Assembly (NCBI RefSeq): GCF_003234115.2
Contig: NZ_CP126251.1
Span: 2,666,001 to 2,730,000 of the forward strand
Length of the DNA stretch: 64,000 nucleotides
Source: Curtobacterium sp. MCPF17_002
GTDB taxonomy: Bacteria; Actinomycetota; Actinomycetes; Actinomycetales; Microbacteriaceae
Direction of reading: 5' to 3'
The notes under the pieces are model-generated. The model was not told the origin of the DNA. It searched no databases and saw nothing but the letters and a program-made list of their open reading frames with translations. How positions within the stretch are numbered: position 1 is the first letter of the stretch; every line of letters begins with the position of its first letter. Below are positions 20,735 through 29,262 of the stretch, piece after piece. The translations under genes and the position numbers were made by a program.

Positions 20735-22681
20735 TCAGCGCCGCCGACGCAGCGTCGAGAAGATCCCCTGCACGACCTCCCGTGCGATCGTTCCGCCGAG
20801 CCCCGACCCGAGCAGGTCGGACAGCGGGTCGTTCGCCTTCCGCGAGCTCGTCGTCCGCGACGTCGAGCGCGACGAGGTCCGCTTCGTCCGACGGGCGTCG
20901 GCGGCCCGCTCGGCGCGCTCGAACTCCCGCTGCGCCCGCTCGTACTCCTTCTGGGCGGCGGCACGCTCCCGCGCCTCCTGCTTCTCCGCGGCGGCGGCTT
21001 CCCTCGCGGCCGTCGCCGCGGCACGGGCCGCTTCCTCCTCGGCGTCGGCCGCGCGTTGCGCCGCGTCCTCCTGCGCATCGGCCGCCGCCGCTTCGGCAGC
21101 GGCCGCCTCCATCCGCCGGGCGAGCATCTCGTACGCGGAGTCCGGGTCGAGCGCGGTGCCGTAGGTCACCAGGAGCGGCGACGCCTGCACCCGCGCGGCC
21201 ATCTCGTCGGCGGGCATCGCGTCCATCGACCCCTCGGGGGCACGCAGACGCGTCCACGCCACGGGGGTCGGCGCGCCCTTCTCGTTCATCACGGTGACGA
21301 TCGCCTCGCCGGTGGCGAGCGAGGTGAGGACCTCCCCCAGGTCGTAGTCGCTCGTCGGGTACGTCGACACGGTCGCCCGGAGCGCCTTGGCGTCGTCCGG
21401 GGTGTGCGCGCGGAGCTGGTGCTGGATGCGGGAGCCGAGCTGCGCGAGCACGTCGTTCGGTACGTCCTTCGGGGTCTGGGTGACGAAGAAGATCCCCACG
21501 CCCTTCGACCGGATGAGCCGGACGGTGCGGATGATCTGGTCGGTGAAGTCCTTCGAGGCCCCGCTGAACAGCAGGTGCGCCTCGTCGAAGAAGAACACGA
21601 GCTTCGGCTTGTCCTGGTCGCCGACCTCGGGCAGCTCGTTGAACAGGTCGGCGAGCAGCCACATGAGGAACGTGGAGAAGACCTCGGGCTGGTCCTGCAC
21701 CCCGGGGACCTCGAGCAGGCTGACGATCCCCCGGCCGTCGGCGGCGGTGCGGAGGAACACCTGCGTGTCGATCTCGGGCTCGCCGAAGAACCGGTCGGCT
21801 CCGGCGTCGGCGAAGGTGATGAGTTCGCGGAGGATCACCCCGGCCGACTGCTTCGACAGCCCACCGAGCTCGGCGAGTTCCCCCTTGCCCGCGTCGCTCA
21901 CGAGGAACGTCAGGACGCTCCGGAGGTCGGACAGGTCGACGAGGGGCAGCCCGGCCCGTTCGGCGTAGTGGAACACGAGTCCGAGCGAGGACTCCTGGGT
22001 CGCGTTCAGCCCGAGGACCTTCGACAGCAGCAGCGGTCCGAAGCCGGACACGGTGGCACGGACCGGCACCCCGGTGCCCTGGCCGCCGAGCGAGTAGAAC
22101 TCGGCCTGACTGGCCACGCCCTGCCACGTCTGGCCGATCCCGGTGGTGCGTGCGAGGAGCTTGTCGTTCGCCTGCCCCGCGACGGCGAGCCCGGAGAGGT
22201 CGCCCTTGATGTCGGCGGCGAAGACGGGCACCCCGTTCGCGGCGATCTGCTCCGCGAGGACCTGCAGCGTGCGGGTCTTGCCGGTCCCGGTCGCTCCGGC
22301 CACCAGGCCGTGCCGGTTGAGCATGCCGAGCGGGATGCGGACCTGCACGTCGGGCCGGGCCGCACCGTTGACGAGGGCCCCGAGCTGCAGGGCGCTGCCC
22401 TCGACGGTGTACCCGTCGCGGACGGCGGTCACCGCCGCCTCACCGAGGGGACCGCCTGGAGGCACGGCGCCGGTCGTCGACGCCGCCGCGGCCTCCGGGG
22501 TGGTCGCCTCCACCGCCGTGGGTGCGGAGTCCGCGTCCGGCACCGGTTCGGCGGCCGCCTCGAGCGCCGCGGCGAGCTCCTCGGCCCGCGCCGCGGCCTC
22601 GTCGGCGAGCCGCCGTGCCTCGTCCGCGGCGGACCGCGCCGCCGCTGCTGCTGCTCGGGCCTGGTCCACCGCGTCGCTCAT
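20735..22681 (-). CDS. HerA-like ATPase (DUF853 family)
   Basis: 648-residue P-loop ATPase. Residues 1-60 are an Ala/Glu-rich coiled coil, then a disordered linker containing a family A half repeat, then the ATPase: GLVAGATGTGKTRTLQVL (Walker A) followed by FAADIKGDLSGLA, and KLVFFFDEAHLLFSG (Walker B). The last ~110 residues form another Ala/Glu/Arg coiled coil ending in a basic GGTIAREVVQGIFSTLRRRR tail. DUF853 proteins are HerA/FtsK-superfamily ATPases, conserved in bacteria, with no settled role. ATG at 22681 with a TAGGCT -10 box 6 nt upstream, so probably leaderless. Normal length. Confidence 0.92.
   Translation of the reverse strand: MSDAVDQARAAAAAARSAADEARRLADEAAARAEELAAALEAAAEPVPDADSAPTAVEATTPEAAAASTTGAVPPGGPLGEAAVTAVRDGYTVEGSALQLGALVNGAARPDVQVRIPLGMLNRHGLVAGATGTGKTRTLQVLAEQIAANGVPVFAADIKGDLSGLAVAGQANDKLLARTTGIGQTWQGVASQAEFYSLGGQGTGVPVRATVSGFGPLLLSKVLGLNATQESSLGLVFHYAERAGLPLVDLSDLRSVLTFLVSDAGKGELAELGGLSKQSAGVILRELITFADAGADRFFGEPEIDTQVFLRTAADGRGIVSLLEVPGVQDQPEVFSTFLMWLLADLFNELPEVGDQDKPKLVFFFDEAHLLFSGASKDFTDQIIRTVRLIRSKGVGIFFVTQTPKDVPNDVLAQLGSRIQHQLRAHTPDDAKALRATVSTYPTSDYDLGEVLTSLATGEAIVTVMNEKGAPTPVAWTRLRAPEGSMDAMPADEMAARVQASPLLVTYGTALDPDSAYEMLARRMEAAAAEAAAADAQEDAAQRAADAEEEAARAAATAAREAAAAEKQEARERAAAQKEYERAQREFERAERAADARRTKRTSSRSTSRTTSSRKANDPLSDLLGSGLGGTIAREVVQGIFSTLRRRR
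22449..22467 (+). repeat. Family A half repeat inside the HerA-like gene
   Basis: The plus strand reads GGACCGCCTGGAGGCACGG; the identity to the dnaX copy continues downstream into gtcgtcgac. Both copies are in the same reading frame and encode (A)STTGAVPPG. Confidence 0.75.
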
Positions 22682-22687
22682 GGCCTC

Positions 22688-22693
22688 AGCCTA
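22688..22693 (-). promoter_or_regulatory. -10 box of the HerA-like gene (leaderless)
   Basis: TAGGCT on the minus strand, 6 nt before the ATG at 22681. Confidence 0.55.
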
Positions 22694-22741
22694 TGGACGC
22701 GTCGCCCGCGGTGGAACGAATCCGGCGGTGGAACGAATCCG

Positions 22742-23998
22742 TCAGTGCGTGAGCGCCGGCACGGTCCGCGGGCGGACGACGCCCCAGAGGAGCGCGATGC
22801 CGACCGCCGACGTGCAGGCCATCACCGCGGCCATCGGGGTGGCGGTCGTGATGCCGATCCACCCGACCACGGGCGAGATGATCCCGGCGACGCCGAAGTT
22901 CAGCGCACCGAGCACCGAGGCGGCGGTGCCCGCTTCCTTCCCGTGCGCGGCGAGGCCGATGACCTGCACGAGCGGGAACGAGAACCCGCACGCGGCGATG
23001 AAGAACCACAGCGGGATGAGCACGCCGACGAGCCCCGCACCGAGCTGGTCGAGGACCATGATCGCGACCGCGGCGAGGAACAGGGTCGCGGTCGAGCACG
23101 CCAGGATCCACTGCGGCCCGACGCGTTGCGCCAGCCGGGCCGACACCTGCACCCCGATGACGACGCCGACGGAGTTCACCGCGAAGAGCAACCCGTACTG
23201 CTGCGCGTCGAGGCCGTAGAGGCCCTGGAACAGGAACGGCGACGCGCTGAGGTAGGAGAACAGTCCGCTGAAGACCATCGCCCCGATGAGCGCGACCCCC
23301 ACGAAGATGCGGTCCGAGAACAGGGCGCGGTAGCGCTGCCGCATGGTGGAGTGGCCGGACTCGTGCCGACGGGCCGGCGGCAGGGTCTCGACGATGAGCA
23401 GCACGGACGCCAGGACGACGGCGGCGCCGTAGCAGGCGAGGAACACGAACACCCCGTGCCAGCTGACGAACCGGAGCATCTGGGAGCCGATGAGCGGCGC
23501 GAGGATCGGCGCGAGGCCGTTCACCATCGCCAGGCGGGACAGCATCCGGACGAGCGGCTTCCCACCGAACAGGTCGCGCACGGTCGCCATCGCCACGACG
23601 CCGCCGGCCGAGGCGCCCATCCCCTGCAGCACGCGGAAGAGCGCGAGGACCTCGACGTTCGGCGCGAGCGCCGCGCCGACCGAGGCCGCGACGTGCACCG
23701 ACGTCGCGATGATGAGCGGCAGGCGACGGCCCACCTTGTCGCTCCACGGGCCGACGAGCAGCTGCCCGATCGCGAACCCGAGCGTCGTCGCCGTCAGGGT
23801 GAGCTGGACGGCCCCGTCGGTGATGCCGAACTGGTCCTTGATCGACGGGAACGCCGGCAGGTAGAGGTCGATGGTGAACGGCCCGAGCGCGGTGAGCGCG
23901 CCCAGGACGAAGACGTAGACGAGTCGCTGCCTGCGGGAGAGCGAGTCTCCCGGGTGCAGGACGACCCGGAGCGAACCGGTGGTGGCGGGCGCGGTCAC
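22742..23998 (-). CDS. Bcr/CflA-type multidrug efflux MFS transporter
   Basis: 418 residues with 12 predicted membrane helices. The first loop reads LVGPWSDKVGRRLPLI, the MFS motif A, preceded by a helix 1 motif LGALTALGPFTIDLYLPAFP that is typical of the Bcr/CflA drug:H+ antiporter subfamily (bicyclomycin, chloramphenicol). GTG start at 23998 with AAGGA 9 nt upstream. Divergent from a TetR-type regulator across 231 bp that contain a palindromic operator candidate, so expression is probably TetR-controlled. The substrate is not predictable. Confidence 0.9.
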   Translation of the reverse strand: MTAPATTGSLRVVLHPGDSLSRRQRLVYVFVLGALTALGPFTIDLYLPAFPSIKDQFGITDGAVQLTLTATTLGFAIGQLLVGPWSDKVGRRLPLIIATSVHVAASVGAALAPNVEVLALFRVLQGMGASAGGVVAMATVRDLFGGKPLVRMLSRLAMVNGLAPILAPLIGSQMLRFVSWHGVFVFLACYGAAVVLASVLLIVETLPPARRHESGHSTMRQRYRALFSDRIFVGVALIGAMVFSGLFSYLSASPFLFQGLYGLDAQQYGLLFAVNSVGVVIGVQVSARLAQRVGPQWILACSTATLFLAAVAIMVLDQLGAGLVGVLIPLWFFIAACGFSFPLVQVIGLAAHGKEAGTAASVLGALNFGVAGIISPVVGWIGITTATPMAAVMACTSAVGIALLWGVVRPRTVPALTH

Positions 23999-24046
23999 GA
24001 GCAGGAGTCCTTCGACGGTGAGGGGAGGATGGAGGTGATCGCGGGG

Positions 24047-24068
24047 TCGATCGAATCGAATCGATTCG
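24047..24068. promoter_or_regulatory. Palindromic operator candidate between efflux pump and tetR
   Basis: CGAATCGATTCG (24057-24068) is a perfect 12-bp palindrome, preceded by a further TCGATCGAAT repeat. It lies about 50 nt upstream of the efflux pump start and about 160 nt before the TetR gene, a typical place for a TetR operator. Confidence 0.45.
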
Positions 24069-24229
24069 CCCGCGGAACCATTCTACGGGGCGAGTGAGCG
24101 CTCCCGATGACCGGGCTGTGCGATTCCAGCGTGTTTCTGCGCACGACGGACGGTCCCGGCTCGGGGCATGCGGTACCGTCGGACTGCTCGGGAGGCCGGG
24201 CAGAAACGGATCAGAAGGGGGTGGGTGTC

Positions 24230-24811
24230 ATGGTGGATGCCCGGATCCTGCACACGACCGCCGCCCTCGGCGAAGCGATCATGCGGCTCGCGGCCGACCG
24301 CCCCGTGTCCCGGATCACCGTCGCCGACGTCACCCGCGCCGCCGGGATCAACCGCGCGACCTTCTACTCGCACGCCGTCTCCCCCGGGTCGCTCCTCGCC
24401 GACGTCCTCACGCCGGAACTCGACCGCATCCGCGAGGACGACGCCGAGGCCCGACGTGCCGCCGCCGCCCGCGGTGCCGGCGCGGACGAGCTCGCGGCGA
24501 TCACCCGTCGCGGCATCAACGCCGTGGTCGAGCACGTGGTCACGCACCGGGACATCTACGCGAAGGCCCTGCCGGACCCGGAGGACGCCTCGCTGCACCG
24601 GCTCCTCGTCGACCACTTCACCGAGTCGAGCGCGCAGCACATCCGGTCCCTCGACGCGGGCGACCGCCCCGAGCTGCTCGACGACGTCGCCGCGGGGTTC
24701 GTCGCGCAGGGGTTCGTCGGTGCGATCGAGGCCTGGTTGGCCGGACCGCGGCGGGCCCGCAAGGCACTGGTCGACACGATCGTGCTGTCGTTCCCGTCCT
24801 GGTGGCGCTGA
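24230..24811 (+). CDS. TetR family transcriptional regulator
   Basis: 193 residues. The N-terminal helix-turn-helix ITVADVTRAAGINRATFYSH (about 29-48) fits the TetR pattern; the C-terminal part is the all-helical ligand/dimer domain with no recognisable subgroup. ATG at 24230 is preceded by AAGGGGG at 8 nt. Transcribed divergently from the Bcr/CflA-type pump, its likely target. Converges with the sedolisin gene at a perfect family A palindrome. Confidence 0.9.
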   Translation: MVDARILHTTAALGEAIMRLAADRPVSRITVADVTRAAGINRATFYSHAVSPGSLLADVLTPELDRIREDDAEARRAAAARGAGADELAAITRRGINAVVEHVVTHRDIYAKALPDPEDASLHRLLVDHFTESSAQHIRSLDAGDRPELLDDVAAGFVAQGFVGAIEAWLAGPRRARKALVDTIVLSFPSWWR

Positions 24812-24840
24812 CCGGGCTGCGGCTCTCGACGCAACCGCCT

Positions 24841-24888
24841 GACGGCCTGGAGGCGCGGTGCCAGCTGGCACCGCGCCTCCAGGCCGTC
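24841..24888. repeat. Family A inverted repeat, perfect 48-bp palindrome (copy A2)
   Basis: Two perfect 24-nt arms meet without a spacer; the left arm is GACG-GCCTGGAGGCGCGGTGCCAG. It lies between two convergent stop codons (tetR at 24811 and the protease at 24899), so as RNA it could end both transcripts. No T-run on either side. Confidence 0.95.
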
Positions 24889-24898
24889 TCCGTCCCGT

Positions 24899-26911
24899 CT
24901 ACTGCCGCGCGACCTGCGTCAGGCCGGTGAAGGACACCGCACCGAGCCCGGTCACGTCGTCGTACCCCTTGGCGGTGGTGAGCGACGTGTCGTGGTCGAG
25001 CGTGACGAGGTAGTCCTTGCCCGAGGTCGCGCTGGTGTAGGCCAGTGCGATCGGCGAGGACGGCGGGCGGACGTCGCTGAACGCCGTCGGGGCGACGCGA
25101 GCCGTCGCGTACAGCGTCGGGTTGGCGAAGCCGAGCCGCGTGTGCGTCGACTGCTGGACGAGCGCCGACATCGCCGCGGTCAGCGGCGAGGCCAGCGAGG
25201 TGCCGCCGTAGGTCTCGTTGACGAACTCGCCCACGGCCAGCGTGGAGTCGTCCGTGATCGGACGGATGCCGATCGAGAACCCGGTGTACGGGTCGGCGAG
25301 CGCCGCGAGGTCCGGTGAGACGCGCTCGCCACCGGCGAGCGACGCGGGGACGACGCCCTTCTGGTACGCCGGCTGGGCGAAGAGCGTGCTCCGGCCACCG
25401 CCGGCACCACCGCCGACCAGGCCGCCCGGGAGCGGCGTCGAGTAGACGTTGCCGCGGTCGCTCGTGACGATCTGGTCGAGCACGTCGCCCCACCCGGTCT
25501 CGAAGGTCTTGCGGCCCTTCGCACCGATGCCGAGGCTCGTGCCGCCGACCGAGGTCACCCACGGGCTCGACGCCGGGAAGTCCGGCTGGGCGCTGCCGAG
25601 CGACGCGGACTCGTCGCCGTTGTCACCGCTCGAGAAGTACAGGCCGATGCCCTCGCCGGCGGCCTGGACGTGCAGGTTCTCCTGGCCGCGGATGCTCGCG
25701 AGCGGCACGTTCTCACCGACGTCGCCGTAGCTGTTGCTGACGAGGTTCGCCAGGCCCTGGTCGAGGACCTTCGACATCGCGACGTCGAGGCCACCACCGC
25801 AGTTCGTGCCGCCGACGTAGAGGATCTTCGCGGCGGGGGCGACGGCGTGCACGGACTGCACGTCGAGGGTCTCCTCGCCCTGCCACCCGCTCGGCTGCTG
25901 GCAGAGCGCCTGGTCGGTGAACTGCGACGGCGACGGGATGCGCTGCGCGAAGGTCGCACTCGTCAGTGCCGGTTCGCCGTTCTGGGCCGAGGAGCTGTTC
26001 GTGTCGTGGACGATCGACGGCGAGGCGTACGCGTCGATGATCGCGACGGTCTGCCCCTGCCCCTGGATGCCCTTCGCGGCGAGACCGTCGACGCCGTACG
26101 CGGAGCGGATCTGCTTCGGGACGTACCCGCACGCGAAGGTGTGGACGCTCGTCTTCCCGTACGCCGCCGGGACGGTCGCGGTGTGCTCCCCGTCGAAGGT
26201 CGAGCACTTCGCCTGGATGCCGGTCGGCGCGGTCGCCTGCTGCCGCAGCGACCGAGCCGGGGTCGAGGTCGCCGGGGTCTCCCCCTGCTGGACGAGCTCC
26301 GGGTGGGTGAGGAGCCGGCCCTGGTCGACGCTCACGCCGCTGACGAGGCCCGCGACGGCGGTGGGGAGCGTCGGCGCGGTCGACGGTGCGACGAGGGTGC
26401 GGCCGGCGTGCCGGTACGCGTGCAACGACGTGCCGAGCACCGAGTTCACGACCGAGGCCGCGCCGCGGAACACCACGAACTCGTGGCTCGCCGGCACCGC
26501 CGTGATGGTGAGCCCCTGCGCCCGGAGGAACCCGGTCACCTGGTCGGCGTCCGCCTTCGTCGGTGCGTACCGCGCGATCCACGCCGCCGGGGTCAGCGGC
26601 TTGCGGTACCGGGCGTTGCCCGGGGTCGACACCGCCGTGGCGAGGGCTTCGGCACCGCGCTGGTCCTGGAGCGGCAGGTAGACCTCGCCCTCGACGTCGG
26701 TGGTGGCCGCGACCGCGCCGGTGTCGTTCGCGCTCGTGGCCCACGTCGGGGTGGAGTCCGGCAGGGTGTGCCGGGTAGCGGCGTCGGCCGGACCTGCGGC
26801 GAAGAGCACCGCGCCGATCGTGCACGCGGCGGTGGTGAGCGCGATCGCGGTGGTGCGCGTCCGGCTCGTGGAGGGGGTGGACCGACCGGGGGTCGGTGGG
26901 CGTCGTTGCAC
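24899..26911 (-). CDS. Secreted sedolisin-family (S53) serine protease
   Basis: 670 residues: signal peptide (TTAIALTTAACTIGAVLFAAGPADA, before residue ~45 in two adjoining pieces), an activation prodomain of the kumamolisin type (about 60-200) and an S53 catalytic domain. Catalytic Glu/Asp lie in EETLDVQSV, the oxyanion Asp in SSGDNGDES, the nucleophile in GGTSLASPLTAA, and a C-terminal calcium-site segment is YDDVTGLG. S53 peptidases act at acid pH outside the cell. GTG at 26911 follows GAGAGGA; the frame runs 148 codons upstream through promoter DNA and is not used. A TACAGT -10 candidate lies at 26999-27004. Confidence 0.9.
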   Translation of the reverse strand: MQRRPPTPGRSTPSTSRTRTTAIALTTAACTIGAVLFAAGPADAATRHTLPDSTPTWATSANDTGAVAATTDVEGEVYLPLQDQRGAEALATAVSTPGNARYRKPLTPAAWIARYAPTKADADQVTGFLRAQGLTITAVPASHEFVVFRGAASVVNSVLGTSLHAYRHAGRTLVAPSTAPTLPTAVAGLVSGVSVDQGRLLTHPELVQQGETPATSTPARSLRQQATAPTGIQAKCSTFDGEHTATVPAAYGKTSVHTFACGYVPKQIRSAYGVDGLAAKGIQGQGQTVAIIDAYASPSIVHDTNSSSAQNGEPALTSATFAQRIPSPSQFTDQALCQQPSGWQGEETLDVQSVHAVAPAAKILYVGGTNCGGGLDVAMSKVLDQGLANLVSNSYGDVGENVPLASIRGQENLHVQAAGEGIGLYFSSGDNGDESASLGSAQPDFPASSPWVTSVGGTSLGIGAKGRKTFETGWGDVLDQIVTSDRGNVYSTPLPGGLVGGGAGGGRSTLFAQPAYQKGVVPASLAGGERVSPDLAALADPYTGFSIGIRPITDDSTLAVGEFVNETYGGTSLASPLTAAMSALVQQSTHTRLGFANPTLYATARVAPTAFSDVRPPSSPIALAYTSATSGKDYLVTLDHDTSLTTAKGYDDVTGLGAVSFTGLTQVARQ

Positions 26912-26998
26912 TTCGGGTCCTCTCGACGGGGAGCCCAGCACGGTCGCGGGTCGCTGACGCGGTCCGTTCCCAGCGGTTTCGTGGGCTGCGGTGAGCTG

Positions 26999-27004
26999 AC
27001 TGTA
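26999..27004 (-). promoter_or_regulatory. Possible -10 box of the S53 protease gene
   Basis: TACAGT on the minus strand, giving a leader of about 80 nt before the GTG at 26911. Confidence 0.35.
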
Positions 27005-27179
27005 ATGAGTCGCGGGATCGGCTCGACAGTCGGTGGTTCCACCGACGAACCACGTCACCCGTTCGGGGGCCGATGCTGTCGCTCTGCTCAGCACGCGTGG
27101 CCCGTGGTTGCTGGGATCTCCGCCCCGGTGCTGGGTCCCTGCCGCGAACCGGGGAGCGGGTCTTGCGCTGCGCGGCGAC

Positions 27180-27749
27180 TCAGCTCGTCGAGGGCTTCTC
27201 GCCGCGCTGCAGTGACTCGACGACCGCGACCGACTTGCCCACGAGCGCCGCATCCGAGTCGGTGCCCTGCACGCGGTAGTCCGAGGACACCCCGTCCCCG
27301 CCCGTCCCGGATGCCGGCAACGGGTCGCCGAGCGCGACGACGACCGCGCCGGCATCGTGCGCGACCTGGATCTCGCTGCTCAGGGCGGACGGGTCGGCGG
27401 CCTCGACGAGGAGCACCTTCGCGCCGCGGCGCACGAGCGCACGGAGTGCCGTCCGCTGGTCCTGTGCCGGGTCGGCGGCGCTCGCCACCCGGACGTCCGG
27501 ACGGAACCCAGCCGTGGTCAGGTCCGTCTCGAACCGCTCGGGCAGGGCGACCCCGCCGGACGTCGGACCGGGGGTGGACGCGCTCGCCAGGAGCACGACT
27601 CCGACCACGGCGTGCTGGTCGAACCCGCCGTCGGAACTCGTCAGGTCCGAGCTCTCGACCGGGGTCGGCGCATCGGACGTCGTCCCCTGGCACCCGGCCA
27701 GGACGAACATCGAGCACACCGCCACGACGGCGGCCACGGAGCGCAGCAC
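27180..27749 (-). CDS. Short lipoprotein resembling a sugar-binding protein fragment
   Basis: 189 residues with a lipoprotein signal (VAAVVAVCSMFVLAGC, lipid-modified Cys at about residue 19). The mature part contains VVGVVLLASASTP, RALVRRGAKVLLVEAADPSAL, and VAHDAGAVVVALGDPL, an alternation of strands and helices that matches the first domain of type I periplasmic sugar-binding proteins (xylose/ribose type). Those are about 320-360 residues, so this is either half a binding protein or a separate short family. GTG start with GAGGAT upstream. No transport genes adjoin it. Function unknown. Confidence 0.7.
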   Translation of the reverse strand: MLRSVAAVVAVCSMFVLAGCQGTTSDAPTPVESSDLTSSDGGFDQHAVVGVVLLASASTPGPTSGGVALPERFETDLTTAGFRPDVRVASAADPAQDQRTALRALVRRGAKVLLVEAADPSALSSEIQVAHDAGAVVVALGDPLPASGTGGDGVSSDYRVQGTDSDAALVGKSVAVVESLQRGEKPSTS

Positions 27750-27783
27750 GACGGATCCTCCAACGGTCGATCGGTGTGCCACG

Positions 27784-29175
27784 CTACCCGTTCGCACGGG
27801 TCGCCGACGCCGGGCCGGGTACCGGACCGAGTCGACGCACGGCGGCGACGGCCAGGGCCGCGATGACGACCATCCCCGCGAACACGAGCGGGAACGACAC
27901 CGTCCCGTCGGCACCACCCGTCCCGATGAACAGCAGCCCGGTGACCGCGAGCCCGATCACGCTGCCCGAGGCGTCGGCGATCGTCAGGGCCGAGCTCGCG
28001 AACCCGTCGTCGCCCTCGCCGGAGAACCGGAGCGTCAGCATCGACGTCCGCGGGTAGATCGCGCCCATGCCCGCACCGCCGACGAACCAGCCGACGACGA
28101 GCAGCCACCACGGCAGCGCCAGCGACGCCACGGCCAGGGCGGTGAGCAGGCTGACGAGCACGAGGGTCAGCCCGACGCCGAACGTCCGGGCCGCGGTGAG
28201 CCGGTCCTCCCCGAGTCGACCGTGCACCCAGCTCGCCCCGGCCCAGCTCAGCGCCGCCACGGTCAGCGCGAGTCCGGCGGCCGAGGCGGACAGGCCGTCC
28301 TTCGCCTGCAGCAGGAACGGCACGTACGCCTCGCTCCCGAAGAACGACGCGGCGACGAGGCCGCGGAGGAGGATCACCGACGGCAGCCCCGGAGCGGCCC
28401 GGAAGGTCCCGGCGGGCAGCAGCGGGCGGAGGGCGAACCACGTCCCCACCAGCCCGATCACGACGGCGGCCACGCGGGCCCAGGCACCGAGGTCCGGCGC
28501 GATGTTGAGGAGCAGGATCGCGACCGCGGCGGCGACCGACCAGCCGATCCGGGAACGCTGCCACGCCGGACGCAGTGCAGCCGCCGGCGGGTGCAGGCGG
28601 CCGAGGGTGGGCACGAGCAGGCTGAACGCGCCGACGGCGATGACGAGCGCCCCGGCGAAGACCCAGTGCCAGTTCCACACGTCGGTGACGATGCCGGCGA
28701 GCGCCGGGCCGATCAGCGCCGGCACCACCCAGGCGGCCGCGAACCCGGCGAACACCGGGCCGTGCAGCTCGGCGGGGAAGATGCGGGCGACGAGCACGTA
28801 GAGGACGACGTCGATCGCCCCGGCGCCGAAGCCCTCCACCAGGCGTCCGGCGAGGAACACCTCCATGGTGGGGGCGAGCATGACGATCGCGGTGCCGACG
28901 GCGAAGAGGCCGGCGGACACCCACGCGACGACGCGACCGCCGGCACGGTCCGTCCAGTTGCCGGCGAGCACCATGCCGGGCACCCCGGCGGCCAGGGGCG
29001 CGGCGAACGCGAGCGCGTACAGGGTCTCACCGTCGAGGTCACGGCTGATCTCCGGCATCACCGTCGTCATCGCGAGGTTCTGGAACGCCGCGACGGCGAC
29101 GATCGCGACCATGCCGACGGTGGCGAGCGCGTACGGGCCGCTGAACAGACTGGTCCTCGTCGCGGCGGTGCTCAC
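27784..29175 (-). CDS. MFS transporter (DHA2-like)
   Basis: 463 residues with 12-14 hydrophobic helices. Motif-A-like loop LAGNWTDRAGGRVVAWVS and ALFSGPY...LATVGMVAIVAVAAFQN at the first helix; the long set of helices in the second half (FIGTGGADGTVSFPLVFAGMVV) suits drug:H+ antiporters. Substrate not predictable. GTG at 29175 with a TACGAT -10 box 6 nt upstream, so probably leaderless. A 34-nt gap separates it from the lipoprotein gene; co-transcription is possible. Confidence 0.88.
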   Translation of the reverse strand: MSTAATRTSLFSGPYALATVGMVAIVAVAAFQNLAMTTVMPEISRDLDGETLYALAFAAPLAAGVPGMVLAGNWTDRAGGRVVAWVSAGLFAVGTAIVMLAPTMEVFLAGRLVEGFGAGAIDVVLYVLVARIFPAELHGPVFAGFAAAWVVPALIGPALAGIVTDVWNWHWVFAGALVIAVGAFSLLVPTLGRLHPPAAALRPAWQRSRIGWSVAAAVAILLLNIAPDLGAWARVAAVVIGLVGTWFALRPLLPAGTFRAAPGLPSVILLRGLVAASFFGSEAYVPFLLQAKDGLSASAAGLALTVAALSWAGASWVHGRLGEDRLTAARTFGVGLTLVLVSLLTALAVASLALPWWLLVVGWFVGGAGMGAIYPRTSMLTLRFSGEGDDGFASSALTIADASGSVIGLAVTGLLFIGTGGADGTVSFPLVFAGMVVIAALAVAAVRRLGPVPGPASATRANG

Positions 29176-29181
29176 CCGATC

Positions 29182-29187
29182 ATCGTA
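29182..29187 (-). promoter_or_regulatory. -10 box of the MFS transporter gene (leaderless)
   Basis: TACGAT on the minus strand, 6 nt before the GTG at 29175. Confidence 0.5.
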
Positions 29188-29262
29188 GAGGCCGCCGGGC
29201 CCGGGCCGGGCCGGGCGTGGCGCCCGGCTCCCGGCGCCCGGCCCCCGGCGCCCGGCCCCGCG

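Noticed and set aside
19616..24097. A 1493-codon plus-strand frame
   Set aside because: Runs through tRNA-Ser and against two clear minus-strand genes; composition is a shadow.
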